DNA of 64,000 nucleotides from assembly GCA_905221605.1 (NCBI GenBank), contig CAJNDS010002627.1, forward strand, positions 62,001 through 126,000, read 5' to 3'. The notes under the pieces were generated by a model, which was not told the DNA's origin, did no database searches, and was given only the letters and a program-made list of their open reading frames with translations. The position numbers were made by a program, and so were the translations under genes. Source of the DNA: Symbiodinium natans (lineage: Eukaryota; Sar; Dinophyceae; Suessiales; Symbiodiniaceae). Of the stretch, positions 1-11,030 are shown piece by piece; position 1 is the stretch's first letter; every line of letters begins with the position of its first letter.

Positions 1-72
1 AACAACAGAGGTTTGACGTCGAGGGTCGAGGAGCTTAGCCTTCATCCGGACCACCCTCTGACATGCACAAGG

Positions 73-156
73 GCTAAACCCTAAACCCTAAACCCTAAAC
101 CCTAAACCCTAAACCCTAAACCCTAAACCCTAAACCCTAAACCCTAAACCCTAAAC
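73..156. repeat. Telomere-like array, CCCTAAA on plus strand
   Basis: About 12 nearly perfect units. It is interstitial: non-telomeric sequence lies on both sides. Confidence 0.97.
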
Positions 157-319
157 TGTAAAGGGGGTTTGTATACAACTCGGCTCCAAGTATTTAGGAA
201 TCAGAAGCTGGAATCTGGCCAGGCCTCGAAGCTTGAGGCCCTAAGGACTTCAGGCTTTTGATTCATCAACCTTTCCCTTGCTGGCCCCCTGGAGGCCCAA
301 GAACTTGCATTATTCCGGG

Positions 320-391
320 TACCCTACACCCTAAACCCTAAACCCTAAACCCTAAACCCTAAACCCTAAAGCCGAACCCTAAACCCTAAAC
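320..391. repeat. Telomere-like array, CCCTAAA on plus strand
   Basis: About ten units with two variants (CCCTACA and an interruption AAGCCGAA). A short three-unit relative lies at 510-535. Confidence 0.93.
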
Positions 392-854
392 CTGTCACTA
401 GGGGGTCGCTGAATCGCACTGCCAAACTTTCGCACTATTCGCATCGTGGGCAACGCTATTGACTGGGGAGCAACATTACATATCAGCTCTTTTGTCGGGT
501 TTGGGGAACCTCTAAACCCTAAACCCTAAACCCGAAAAAGGCCTGAAGATCAAGATCTGCAATGTGGCTTCTTGCGGTTGGAGGGGTTTGGGGTTTTAGG
601 GCTTCTACAGCTGTCTAGCACGTTGCACCCTCAGTTTTGCGAGGGCCAGGATGGGGTTCTTCAACGTTTCCGTGAGGTTCTGGATTCTCCGGTTCCAAGT
701 ACTTGGGGCCTGTGGCTTGTAGGTTTGTTCTTGCTGAGGCCCTGAACGTTTGTGCGGCCTACAAGTGAGGCACCAATTCAAGTCCCCGGAAGTCCCCGGA
801 GACCAGAGAAAGATTCGGTGTTCTCTGTTATTGGGAACCAGAGTTTCCAGGAGG

Positions 855-929
855 ATTTAGGGCCTAGGGTTTAGGGTTGAGGGTTTAGGGTTGAGGGTTT
901 AGGGTTTAGGGTTTAGGGTTTAGGGCTTA
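855..929. repeat. Telomere-like array, TTTAGGG on plus strand, with TTGAGGG variants
   Basis: About ten units; TTGAGGG alternates with TTTAGGG in the middle. The orientation is opposite to the arrays at 73 and 320, so the arrays were not produced by one chromosome-end event. Confidence 0.93.
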
Positions 930-1096
930 TAACGGCTTAGAGATGCTTGCCGGCTGGGCTCAATGGAAACCCAAGTGCACCTTTTGGCCTTTCGTCTCCA
1001 TGTACCAATGAGGATCCCTGGTGCTTTAGAGCGCTCCGCCTTTAAACCCAGTCAACCACATCTAAGGCGATTTTTTCACCCCAAAAAATCCCCCCT

Positions 1097-1151
1097 GAAC
1101 CCGAAACCCTAAACCCTAAACCCTAAACCCTAAACCCTAAACCCTAAACCC
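1097..1151. repeat. Telomere-like array, CCCTAAA
   Basis: About seven units. A TTTAGGG-oriented array follows at 1303-1361. Confidence 0.95.
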
Positions 1152-1302
1152 ATGCAAGCGGCGTAAGCGGCGTCGGACTCGACGACATGGTCGGGAGAGG
1201 CTGTCCAAGCGTCTCAGCGTCTCTCCCGGTGGACTACTGCTCCTCCCTTGAAGCCTTGAAGCCGACATCTGCGGAGCTTGGCCATCCCGGGGCTTGAGGG
1301 GG

Positions 1303-1361
1303 GGGTTTAGGGTTTAGGGTTTAGGCTTTAGGGTTTAGGGTTTAGGGTTTTAGGCTTCAGG
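1303..1361. repeat. Telomere-like array, TTTAGGG
   Basis: About eight units, two carrying single-base changes or insertions. Smaller TTTAGGG clusters follow at 1743-1775 and, degenerate, at 2210-2310. Confidence 0.93.
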
Positions 1362-2463
1362 AGCAGGGTGCTCATCAGGGTTCAACATGTCGCACCAAAA
1401 GACAGCCTTATCTTCCCATGGAGATTTCTTGACAACGTTGTTGTTAGTCAGTAACCCTAAGCCCTAAACCCTCCAGGTCCATCTCAATGGATGATTTCGC
1501 TGCGTGTGTGGTGACCTCGCTGTGCTGTTTTTAGATGCATAATTGGCCACATTTCACCATGGTTTGGATGAAAGCTGTTCTAGAGTTTCGGGGCTAGTGG
1601 GACTTCGGATTTTGGGGGTCCACCTTTGACATTTTGGGACCCCAACTCCACTTCTGATGACCCGGCCAACGCCACCGAGACCGCAGGCTCTAACTCTAAG
1701 ACATGGACTTCCCGAGTCGGATGCTTACAGATGGTCCAAGGAGGTTTGGGGTTGGGGGTTTAGGGTTTAGGGTTCAGTCGGGTTCAAAGCTGTCGTGTGC
1801 GGAGACCAGTTGTCGCGCTCAATCTCATGCGTGCACATAACAGCAAGAAGACGTGCAGCTGATGGCAGCTGCGTGTTGAAGTTTTCAGTGTTCTATACCC
1901 GACCTACCGCCTGGCCTAGCGGTCACCATGCTTCCGACGGTGTACTTGGCGGATGCCAGTCCAGACTTGGGAGCATGTGATCTGGTGGCATTTTTTCCGG
2001 CGAAAGCTGTTTGATCATGGGATTGTAGGGTATAGGGTGGGAGCCATGTAGACTCAAGTAGAAAGATGCAGCTAAGGGTTTCTGCTCCGAATCGTCCCCG
2101 AAAGGGCAGACAAGAAATGGCATCTGGGTGAGCGGCATAACAGTTCTCGTCTCCGAAGTAGGGCGAAGCATGCGGAACCTACAGGAGACTCAAGTGTAGG
2201 GCGGTTTTTTCGGGTTTAGGGTTTAGAGATTAGGGTTTTAAGATCCCTTTCAGAGGGTTTTAGGGTGTAGGGTTTAGGGTTTTGAGATCCGGGTTTAGGG
2301 CTTAGGGTCACGAGGTCACGAGGGCTTGGCTGCAAGATTTACTCGCAGCCTGACAGCGATCCCGGGTCGAACATGATATTTCGGGCTAAGCACCTCTCGC
2401 CAGAAGGTCGGAAAGCAGAAGGTTCTACTTGTATCTGACTGTGCACGACGAGCCCTCAAAAAA

Positions 2464-2488
2464 AACACACACACACACACACACACAC
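2464..2488. repeat. (AC)n microsatellite
   Basis: Twelve AC units. Similar tracts at 10450-10471 and 33580-33600; an imperfect (CAGA)n tract at 2883-2917. Confidence 0.95.
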
Positions 2489-2590
2489 CTTACAAACCTC
2501 AAACACTGATCCCAGCCATGGTTGCGCTGGCAACCTCGCTCCCGTTCAAACCTACCACGCCCACGTGAAAGTAGACTCTGCTCAAAGAAC

Positions 2591-2702
2591 AGCAACTACT
2601 GATCGCTTAAGAACCCCAGAAGAACTAAAAATATTCTTCCTTATTAAGGGTAATATTGGGAATATGTTTTATTCATTTGGGGTTCTTAAGCAAATAGTTG
2701 GC
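2591..2702 (+). mobile_element. Short TIR element, family E (GCTTAAGAACCCC)
   Basis: GCTTAAGAACCCCA at 2605-2618 is the perfect inverted repeat of TGGGGTTCTTAAGC at 2678-2691; weaker pairing extends outwards (GCAACTA / TAGTTGGC). The core is AT-rich and about 60 bp. Confidence 0.85.
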
Positions 2703-3042
2703 AACCGTTCCCGGAGCGTACTGTACCGGCTACAAGAAGAGACCGACGACATCAACGCTCAAGACTGCCTGACCCGGAGATGAAGATTTTCTGCTTAATC
2801 GTAGCCCATGTGGCCCAGGCAACAAGTTTACCCACCCGTGCGAAGATAGACAGAGGCATACCTAGAGACACGTGCGAGTGACACAGACAGACAGACAGCC
2901 AGACAGACAGACAGACAAGCATATGGAGAAACAGCAACAGAGAAACAGAAACTGAGACAGTCGGCACATGTGGTGCTCGTTATCCCGTATACGTGCCGCA
3001 GAGAAGAACCTCGGCACTGCCACCAGTCCTTCTGAAAAATGT

Positions 3043-3116
3043 CTAGTTCTTAATTAGGGCCCGATATATACCCTTTAAGGGATGATATAGGGTACCTCAT
3101 TCTTACTAAGAACCAG
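3043..3116 (+). mobile_element. Short TIR element, family F (CCCTTTAAGGG core)
   Basis: Ends CTAGTTCTTAATTAG and CTTACTAAGAACCAG form an inverted repeat. The core ATATATACCCTTTAAGGG then GATATAGGGTACCTCATTC is shared with 60084-60216. Confidence 0.7.
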
Positions 3117-3302
3117 CCAGAAAGCCTTGCGAGGAGAACGAGCCCAGGAAATCCCGATCAACGCTGAAACCTACACCAGCACACTGGCCTGGAATCATTG
3201 CAAGTCGCACGCCCCCGTATCTGGCGAGGAGCTTGAGTCTTTCTTTAAGCGCGTCCAGCTTCGGACGTACAAGGTTTCGGAACGTGCCCAGGGATTGGTG
3301 CG

Positions 3303-3345
3303 GAAACCCTAAACCCTAAACCCTAAACCCTAAACCCTAAACCGT
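3303..3345. repeat. Telomere-like array, CCCTAAA
   Basis: Six units. Degenerate TTTAGGG-type sequence follows at 3430-3510 and a clean CCCTAAA array at 3640-3673. Confidence 0.93.
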
Positions 3346-4054
3346 TTTTTGCAGAGGTTGGTGGTCTCAGGGATAATTTGCCACGTCGAAGGCTTGCACC
3401 GGACGGCGCTTGCCTCAACTCTGGAAAGTTTAGCGTTTAGGGTTTAGGGTTTGGGGTTTAGGGTTGGGGGTATAGGGCTTCGGGTTGAGGGTATAGGGTT
3501 TTGGGTGGTGACCGTGCATTGGTCTTGGAATTCTTCGGGCCATGCTTTCAAGGACTCGCAAGAACCCCACATGCGTTTCCCCAAAATCCTGAACCGACAC
3601 ACCTGCGGCACCCTGGAGAAATGCCAAATGCTGCACGTGTAACCCTAAACCCTAAACCCTAAACCCTAAACCCGTTTACTCGGACAAAAGAATGTCAGGA
3701 CCTCAGGCCGTCGGCGAGAGCGCCTGCCAGCTGGCGGGGGCACTTCGGTTGCCATACTTAGTCGAAGTTCGGAGGGGGGCACAGGTAGAGATCCCACACC
3801 TCGAGTTTAAAGGAGGGTCTGTCCTTCAAGACTGTTCACAGGAAGGGGACTTACCTCGGTGCTTGGATCCCTCTCTCGCCTCGTGGCTCCTTCAGGAGTT
3901 CCTCGAATTTTAAGGACTCACGGGTGTTCGTCACACATACGGCCAGTAAGAAGGGCAATCGTAACGACAGCTAGAATGGCATCTGCAAGTTGCACGCATG
4001 GCGCCGGCCGCTGCTTTTTTCGTATCCCGCAACCAGTCGCACGATGCCAAGACG

Positions 4055-5848
4055 CTACCCTGGTGCCCACTGATCATCGTGAGGCCTCGGCCTTTGCGTG
4101 GGAAGGTTTACTTGAAAGTCGGGCGATTCGATGCTCCAGCTGCTCCTGGTCTTGGATGCTTTGGATTCTTTGCATTTCTTCACGTGGCCCGTGGCTTTGC
4201 CAGTCAGCTTTTCGAGTTCCTCCTCCCTGGCCTTCCTCGCTGCCTCTTCCTTTCGACGGCTCTCTTTCCGGAGAGTCAGACGTTTGCGCCACCGGCCATC
4301 CATGTAGTCCTCAGCCTCGAATTGGTGGGCCTGTTCATATGCCTGCTTCCTCTGCAAGGAAAGGGTGGGTATGTCCAGCTTCAGCCCATGATGCAGAGCC
4401 GTGATCACCGCATCATGGCTGCGAAGCATGTCTTCGTGCTCGTGGTCCGAAAGAGTGGCTGAGCGATGGCTGCGGGCGCGCTCCGCCGGCCGCAGCCGCA
4501 AGGCCAGGTCGAGCGCCGTCTCCCCAGCACGAGTCCTGACGTCCACGGAGCGACCATCCTCCAGCAGTTGCTTGACTAGGCTAAGTCGGCCCAACATCGC
4601 AGCTCTGTGTAAAGCTGTCTTTCCGTTCGAGTTCACCTGAGTGACGGCTGTGAAGCGGCTGTGGCCTAGAAGAACTGCAACAACATCTGCATGGTTCGTC
4701 TCAACCGCTGTATGCAAAGCCGTGCCCTTCACGTCCTGCCATGAGAAGTCCCTGTAGAGATGGTCATCGTCACGGTCCCTGTCAGCAGGAGAAGACCCCC
4801 AAACAGAAGCTGATGGCGTGCCCGATGCATCAGCGGCCGTAAAGGCAGCATGGTCCAGCAGCAGCTTGCAGGTGGCAGCATCCCCTGCGCCAGCGGCCAT
4901 GTGCAGCACGGTACAACCCCCACAGGCCAGGGCATTGACATCCACGAGGTCAGCTGCCAGGAACTCCTTGACCATGTCGGTTTTCTCCGAACCATGGTTG
5001 CTCCAACTGGCCACAATGTGGAAAGCCAGGTGCCCCCAATCATTTTCGTCATTCACGGCTGTGAAGCGGCTGTGGTGAAGGAGCATTTTGACAATATCAG
5101 TGTTGATCGCGTTGTACCGGAATTTGGAGAACAAAGCGGCGTGGAGAGCTGTACAATAGGGACGGCCGGTGTCTTCGGAAAAAACGTGTGCGTCGGCCTG
5201 TGTAAAGGCCGGGTCATCAAGCAGGCCCTTGCAGACGCTGGTAAGGCCAAGCAAGGTGGCATGGTGCAAAGCAGTACCGTATTCATGATAGCTCCCACCT
5301 TCCAGTGCATCGTCGTGAAGGTGCATGCCAAACACTCTGTTGCAACCAGACCACGAGCGAGACCAACCAGGCTGCCCAGAGGCAAGCACGCCGCGCGTCA
5401 GGCTGTAAATGTCGCCCGCGTCCCAGGTCAATTCATATCGATTCTTAAACAGGAATTCCACCAAAGACTCGATCCCTGGAAGACCTGGGGGCTCCTGTCG
5501 CAAAGCCAGCACGCGGCATGGTAAGCGATCTGCTAGCGCCCTGCGCTTGGCGCAGTCGAGGAGCGAGTCGAGCTGTCGAAGGTGCTTCAGCGCTCCCTCA
5601 AGCAAGCAGCCAGCATCGAGGCGCGCTTCAATTTCCTCTTGCGGTGTTTCGGTCGCTGCCTCGTGTACTTCGTGCACGCCTTCCAGCACAAGACGCAAGC
5701 ACAATGCCGAAGCCTTTGCGCGGTCCTCCAGTTCCTGCCTCAGGTCGGCCGGGCTCGAGTCACCCTGCACTTCAACGGTACCGACCAAGATGCCTGTCAT
5801 GGCCCAAGCAAACTCCACGTGACCCTTGGCCTGCAGATGGAACTCCAT
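4055..5848 (-). CDS. Ankyrin-repeat protein, 597 aa, intronless
   Basis: Probable cytosolic or nuclear protein-binding scaffold; no catalytic domain is visible. Six ankyrin-like repeats are readable, at about residues 188-220, 230-268, 270-306, 311-341, 371-402 and 406-440. Four have the TALH or TVLH helix start, and several end in HSRFTAVN or AFT-AD. Residues 1-185 are a helical region I do not recognise. The C-terminus (about 520-570) is strongly charged and helical (KESRRKEEAARKAREEELEK), probably a short coiled coil. There is no signal peptide or membrane segment. The ATG is the first in a long open frame. Six bases upstream lies a sense-oriented TTTAGGG array, so trans-splicing at a TTTAG|GG acceptor is conceivable. 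The array also creates GGGTAAGT, which resembles a 5' splice donor, so a longer spliced protein cannot be excluded. Coding status is secure; the binding partner is unknown. Confidence 0.87.
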   Translation of the reverse strand: MEFHLQAKGHVEFAWAMTGILVGTVEVQGDSSPADLRQELEDRAKASALCLRLVLEGVHEVHEAATETPQEEIEARLDAGCLLEGALKHLRQLDSLLDCAKRRALADRLPCRVLALRQEPPGLPGIESLVEFLFKNRYELTWDAGDIYSLTRGVLASGQPGWSRSWSGCNRVFGMHLHDDALEGGSYHEYGTALHHATLLGLTSVCKGLLDDPAFTQADAHVFSEDTGRPYCTALHAALFSKFRYNAINTDIVKMLLHHSRFTAVNDENDWGHLAFHIVASWSNHGSEKTDMVKEFLAADLVDVNALACGGCTVLHMAAGAGDAATCKLLLDHAAFTAADASGTPSASVWGSSPADRDRDDDHLYRDFSWQDVKGTALHTAVETNHADVVAVLLGHSRFTAVTQVNSNGKTALHRAAMLGRLSLVKQLLEDGRSVDVRTRAGETALDLALRLRPAERARSHRSATLSDHEHEDMLRSHDAVITALHHGLKLDIPTLSLQRKQAYEQAHQFEAEDYMDGRWRKRLTLRKESRRKEEAARKAREEELEKLTGKATGHVKKCKESKASKTRSSWSIESPDFQVNLPTQRPRPHDDQWAPG

Positions 5849-5853
5849 GACTT

Positions 5854-5881
5854 ACCCTAAACCCTAAACCCTAAACCCTAG
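5854..5881. repeat. Telomere-like array abutting the ankyrin gene start
   Basis: Four CCCTAAA units on plus, so TTTAGGG in the sense of the ankyrin gene. The array ends six bases before its ATG and supplies several TTTAG|GG acceptor-like sites. Confidence 0.9.
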
Positions 5882-8800
5882 AGCCCCATAGGTGGCCCAG
5901 AATCCAAAGAGGGGCGTTGAAGTCGACCGCTGTCTTGCACGCCTCCGGCGCAAGTCATGGAGTACGAAACGACCAGAGTATACGATATAGTACAGCTAGT
6001 ATGCTAGCTGCCACTGTATACCATGTCCTGGTTGCTGAGTTCATAAGCCCCCCCAAACATGTACACTTTCAGCTCAGTAGGGGATTATAGTCTAGCCCAA
6101 AAAAAACTAAAACTGCACTCATTCAGCTACCAAGATGTTAGACCGTACTATTTTGCGTACTATACTGTATAGTATACAATTATACAATTCCCCCTTTTTT
6201 TGCTTTCAACATGATGAGCTGCACATGGGACTTTGCCAAAGTAAAGGGTCCCTTGTTGGCTGCCTGAAGTTATACCGTGAAATATATCGTACACTATATA
6301 TATATATATATATATAGTATACTGTATAGTATACTGCATAGTATACTGTATAGCATACTTACTGTATAGTATACTGTATAGTATGCTGTAAAGTAGAATG
6401 TATGGTATACTGCAACGTATACTCTACAGTGGTCAGTGTAGAGTATATTTGGGGCATAAGGGTTCATCCTGAACCCGCAAAAATGTGCGAAAATGGTGCT
6501 GCACATAACTCGACAAATGGTGCCTAGTATATTCATAGTATACTCTAAACTATATTTAGTATAAGTACTTTAGACTGGCCAGACTTGTTTTTGCACCCTG
6601 CGCAATAACCCACATGTCGCGCTAGCGCTGCTTTCGTGTTCCCACCATTGAGCCTCATCGGGATTTGCTGTAATGTCCAACCCACTTTAAGCCGCATAGG
6701 GAGCACAATCTGCTTCAGTGCAACACCGAGAGCAAGATTTCCTGACATGCCACATGCTACAAGCCTCATGGAAAGCTAGGTGTTCTTTAGTCTGATAGAT
6801 GGTGTATAGTTTTATACATATCTAATGTATAGAAAATAGATTACAGAAACTGTAACCCGCTGTTGTGTAAACCCAATCTAAACCGGCTCCGGCTCTTGAA
6901 CAACAACTTCGGTCGCACGTCGCACGCAAGATGCGCAGGATCGTGCATCTCCAAACTCTATCAATCATATGCAACATACTATGAATCATATGCTGTGTAC
7001 TATATAAAATGCACTGGTGTTGACCATCATATGATATGCTGCCCTGTTGCCCAAGGTGCGTGTGAAGAGGTCTAATCTAGTACACACTATATCCTGTGCG
7101 AATACTATGGTATACATGAGCGTAGCAGTTTAGGGTTTATGGTCAGAATACAAAGGTATTCTGCGGAGACTGCAAAGGCGTGTATTGACCAGAGTTTTAC
7201 TATTCGTGCACCTCCTTCCACCCCGAGTCGCGAAGCCAGCGAGGCTTCCACGTCTTGGCTCGAGCCAAGAAGGAGCCCGCGGAAACGAACGGACAAGTCG
7301 ATGGATGCAAAGCATCAATTCCAGCTGCTGGTACGCGAGATACGAAGTACGTGCACTTCTACAGACTCTACAGGTGATATGTCTCGCGGGGGTCTACGCT
7401 GCCGTCCGCAAAAGCTCTGTAGTTGCAGAAGACCTGACCTGAACCCTTGGCTCCTAAGTGGAGATCTTCGTAGGACTCCCTTTATCCTAGGGACTTCCGG
7501 GATAGTGGGTTTCCAAGTACCCAGCCAGAATCAAGCAAGACTCTGACCCGAGGTTCTGCCATTGAGGCCTCGCTCGGCATCTGGACACTGGGCGCGAGTC
7601 TCCAGAGGCCTTGTAGAGGCTTCAGGGCCCATAGACAGCTTTCATGGAGGGCTGATGTGTTCTTGAACTGAGGGTTCAAGGGATTTAAGCATGAACATCT
7701 CAGCTACAGGCTGGGAAGTTGGGGGACTTCGGGTCTGCAGGCCTTGGGCGTTGAGCTACCGGTTCTTATTTGGGGCAATAGCTGTCTGGGAAAAGCATGC
7801 GGCTTCCGAGGCTCGCATGATGACAGTATGCAGCTCTGACATGGGCTTGGGATCCATCATGCCACCCTGTGCAGAGCTTAAAGGAAGAGGCGCGCCGCCC
7901 TCTGCTTGTTTGTCGGATCCTCCGTGTCAACCCGAAGTCGGAGTATGGGCTAACAAGCCAGCCAGCATCCCAGAGATGTGAGGGCCGAGCAAGCACAACG
8001 AGAGCAGGAACGCCGGCACACATGGGAAAAACAAGCCTGCAGGCGCAGATGGGGGGTGCTTGGTAGCATTCCTGGCAAGCAAGCTTCGAAGCCTTGGGGG
8101 TCACTGAGAGCTTGTAACATCTGATCAGCCACAGCCCGGCTGGGGGCTTATTGAGAGCCCACCATGGACCGAGCCAAGTACGGGAAAACTGCTGTATGGA
8201 ACACTCTATGCTCCCCTGGCTGCCAACTGGGAATACTGTGCGTTTTCTGCCATCTAGCCTGCAGGCCCCGTATAGCTTCGGCATTCATGGTAGCCACAGG
8301 TCCACGGGTACGAGTGTCACATCTTTAACAGCATGAGCTGCCGTAGCTCATGTAACTAATAGCAACATGCGACCCAGCAGTGTGCCCACAAGTGCCAGCC
8401 CAAGAGTACTCAAGGTCCTGCCTGGAAACTCGGGAGCACCCACTTTCCCCGGTCGCCTCATGTGCTGATTAATACTGGTACCCTGCAATCGAAACCGTCC
8501 ATGCTCACGCCTACACTTCCGCCAAAAGTAGCCACTCAACCCGGCATCTGCAAACCTGCTTCCACAAGCTCAGCCTTCGTTGGGAGCACATTGTTCTGTG
8601 CCGAAAGCCTTGCGGAGGTCTAGGAGCCTCTAGAAGTCAAAGCCCTAACAAAGGCATCTCGGCTTTATACAGGGAAGATATAGGATCTACCTGTTGAGGC
8701 TCGGGGCTTCTGGCGAGCGATGATTCAGAAGGCCTATACCCCTAAGAGACGCCGACTCGCGGACTCCCCGCTACGGTCAGACGTAAGGGTTTCGGCTACG

Positions 8801-8890
8801 TGCGAAATGACGCGACAATAGCGTATTTTGTTGTACAAACTGCTGTCTGCGCCATGAGAATGAGAAGCCCTGCCGCCGGAGACTTGTGGC
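5882..8890. other. No gene recognised; TATAC-rich then unique DNA
   Basis: 5.97-7.11 kb is AT-rich with many GTATAC and TATAGTAT words. 7.11-8.89 kb is unique sequence of mixed composition; its reading frames (largest 172 codons, minus strand, 7766-8284) lack family features and overlap in several frames. Confidence 0.55.
6290..6430. repeat. (TA)n followed by TATAGTATACTG repeats
   Basis: A (TA) tract at 6293-6316, then about ten copies of a 10-bp palindromic unit of the type GTATACTGTA. Related GTATAC words recur from 5975 to 7110. Confidence 0.92.
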
Positions 8891-9043
8891 AGAAAACCCT
8901 AAACCCTAAATCCTAAACCCTAAACCCTAACCTACAACACATACCCTGCAAGCCCTGGCACGAAGCCCTTCTGAATGGCTTATGAGGAGTACCGAGCTGG
9001 CCGTTCATGTCTGAAACTCGGTGAAGGGAACCTAGGTGAGTAG

Positions 9044-9091
9044 TGTTTAGGGTTTAGGGTTTAGGGTTTAGGGTTTAGGGTTTAGGGTTGC
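9044..9091. repeat. Telomere-like array, TTTAGGG
   Basis: Six to seven perfect units. A CCCTAAA array with TCCTAAA variants lies at 8895-8932. Confidence 0.95.
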
Positions 9092-9175
9092 AGCTCATCC
9101 CCCAAACCATTGAGCATCAAAACGTGGACCATGGTGCATCCAATGCAACCGATGCGGCTCTCCACCCTAGGCCCT

Positions 9176-9275
9176 AATATAGGGGTCGGCATAGTTGCTA
9201 ATTTCATTCCCTTAGGGTCCCTTTATCACTATACTATCATAACCCCCAAAAACCCTACTATAATTATTCAGGCCC
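9176..9275 (-). mobile_element. Short TIR element, family A (AATATAGGGG), right end lost
   Basis: The reverse complement matches the copies at 46461 and 47984: GGGCCTGAATAATTA, then AGGGTTTT, then AAAGGGACCCTAAGGGAAT, ending CGACCCCTATATT. One terminus is intact; the other runs directly into a CCCTAAA array. Confidence 0.8.
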
Positions 9276-9346
9276 TAAACCCTAAAACCCTAAAACCCTA
9301 AACCCCTAAACCCTAAACCCTTAACCCTAAACCCTAAACCCTAAAT
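9273..9346. repeat. Telomere-like array, CCCTAAA, fused to a TIR element
   Basis: About ten units, several with extra A or C. Its left edge replaces the end of the TIR element at 9176-9275, with no spacer. Confidence 0.92.
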
Positions 9347-9452
9347 ATTAAAAACCCTGATGCTGGCCTGTTGGGATCCTGTGGTGAAGGCGCTGGCTTG
9401 GCCGAGCCACGCCAGACGCCATGGGAGCGCTGGAACCTGAGAGGGAGAGAGT

Positions 9453-9608
9453 TGGTTTAGGGTTTAGGGTTTAGGGTGTAGGGTGTAGGGTTTAGGGTTT
9501 AGGGTTTAGGGTTTAGGGTTTAGGGTTTAGGGTGTAGGGTTTAGGGTTTAGGGTTTAGGGTTTAGGGTTTGGGTTTAGGGTTTAGGGTTTAGGGTCCGGG
9601 TTTAGGTT
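9453..9608. repeat. Telomere-like array, TTTAGGG, one of the longest in the window
   Basis: About 22 units, including several TGTAGGG variants that occur singly and as an adjacent pair, suggesting local unit duplication. Confidence 0.97.
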
Positions 9609-11000
9609 TGTCTTGCGCCATGGAGCACGCATCCAAGAGAAACAGCTCAAGCTCGAGCATTTGTGATCGGCATCTTGTTCTTACTGCCGTCGGCTGCGGG
9701 GGAACAACTTGGAGGTTGTAATTATTTGAAGGAAAGTCTTGGCTGAGCTTGACACAGCCAACCGTTTTCCGCATGCTAGCGAGCCTTCGCGGATCTTGGG
9801 GCTAGTGACCCGCTCTGGCACCACCACAAGAATGAAAAGTTGGTGCAAAGCTGTGCCGAGCTATGCGCAAACCGCACAGACTCAATGCAAGGAATGGCTC
9901 CCTCATGGCTTTCGTGGTCCCCCCCCCCCGGCTCTTCGCGAAAGGTGCACGCAGGTACAGCCACTGTGCACCATGACCACCAGCAAACCCTGCTGTTCCC
10001 CATTCCTACGCAAATTGAAGGGGTGAAGCTTCAAGGACACATAAGGTCAGTAGCACACGCAAGCGAAGCATCAGAGCCAGGCCATGACATCTCCAGCGCA
10101 TCGTAGACCAGTGGTTGATCTCTGGAGATGATTGAGTGGGTGCCACAGGTTGAAAAGAATGCCACGGCTGCGTTCCCGCTGATATCCTTTCTGGAGTATT
10201 AAGACAAGGATTGAAGCGTTCGAGCCATCAAACATTGGGTGCCCAGTTAAAGCATGTAATAGTGGTTCGCTTCAAGCACACATGCAGCTTCTTGGTTTAC
10301 ATCTACAGGAAAGGAGCATCTGCGGGACAGGACGCGGTAGGCTTCGCCAACTGTCCAAACAGCTCGGCACAATTTCTACAGGACTGCTTTTCAGCCCGTT
10401 TCTGCAACTAAGGCGCATGGACATATTTCCATAGGCTTCACACCTCTTCGCACACACACACACACACACACATACATATTTTTTTCACAAGACGTACATG
10501 CAACACGCCACAAAATCCCACATATTCCCCCCCCCCCCCCCCCCCCCCCCCCGAACAGTTCCCAAAGCCCCCTTGGTGGTGGGTTCAGGAGTCCTCGTGG
10601 ACATCATTTGATGGCCCAAAACCTCAAATCGATTAACTTCTGCTGCCATGATGTGGGCTTCTGTGGCAAGGGTCCCCACATGGGGTTTCCCCATTTTCAG
10701 GTCAGGGCTTCCATGCCCTTCCACTCACCGTTGGTTTGGGGCTTGAGGTCCAGGGTTTAGGGTTTAGGGTTTAGGGTTGAAAAGCTGCGCCACGCAGCTA
10801 AAGTTTCGGCCGGAACTCAGCATGAACATTCATTCTGCAGTTGTCACCCCTGATTCGAGATGTTGCTGTCGTCCAATCGCGAAACGCCGGCCAACAAGTT
10901 CCAAAGCAAGCCCTCGTAATTTCAGGCTTCCCAGGCAGTGCCTCAATTGTTTGGACAGACACGACGGGGCACGATAAGCTGATTCGCATTCAACGCGTCG
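9609..11000. other. No gene recognised
   Basis: Unique sequence with a (CA)n tract, a C26 run and one three-unit TTTAGGG cluster. Frames under 100 codons in several phases; none supported. Confidence 0.5.
10527..10552. repeat. Poly-C run of 26
   Basis: Homopolymer; length is probably uncertain in the assembly. Comparable G runs are at 56714-56739 and 60329-60350. Confidence 0.95.
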
Positions 11001-11030
11001 GCTATCTGATATGATTCGCCAGAACATAAC

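Larger units (their letters stand above)
157..4054. other. Intergenic, repeat-rich
   Basis: Between the listed arrays and TIR elements I see only unique sequence without a convincing reading frame. Short frames here are below 90 codons or consist of translated telomere repeat. Bases 3127-3312 and 3692-3913 have weakly protein-like frames that I could not support. Confidence 0.6.

Noticed and set aside
1-400. True chromosome end at the left edge of the window
   Set aside because: Arrays are short, interrupted by unique DNA and recur in both orientations throughout, so they do not mark an end.
3430-3636. Frames rich in GFRV or NPKP words here and at many arrays
   Set aside because: They are translated telomere repeat, not genes.
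5840-5870. Spliced-leader relic in front of the ankyrin ORF
   Set aside because: I looked for the conserved dinoflagellate leader near gene starts and saw no match here or upstream of the other large ORFs.
7766-8284. 172-codon minus-strand frame as a gene
   Set aside because: Overlapping frames on both strands are equally open and the translation shows no domain or repeat pattern.
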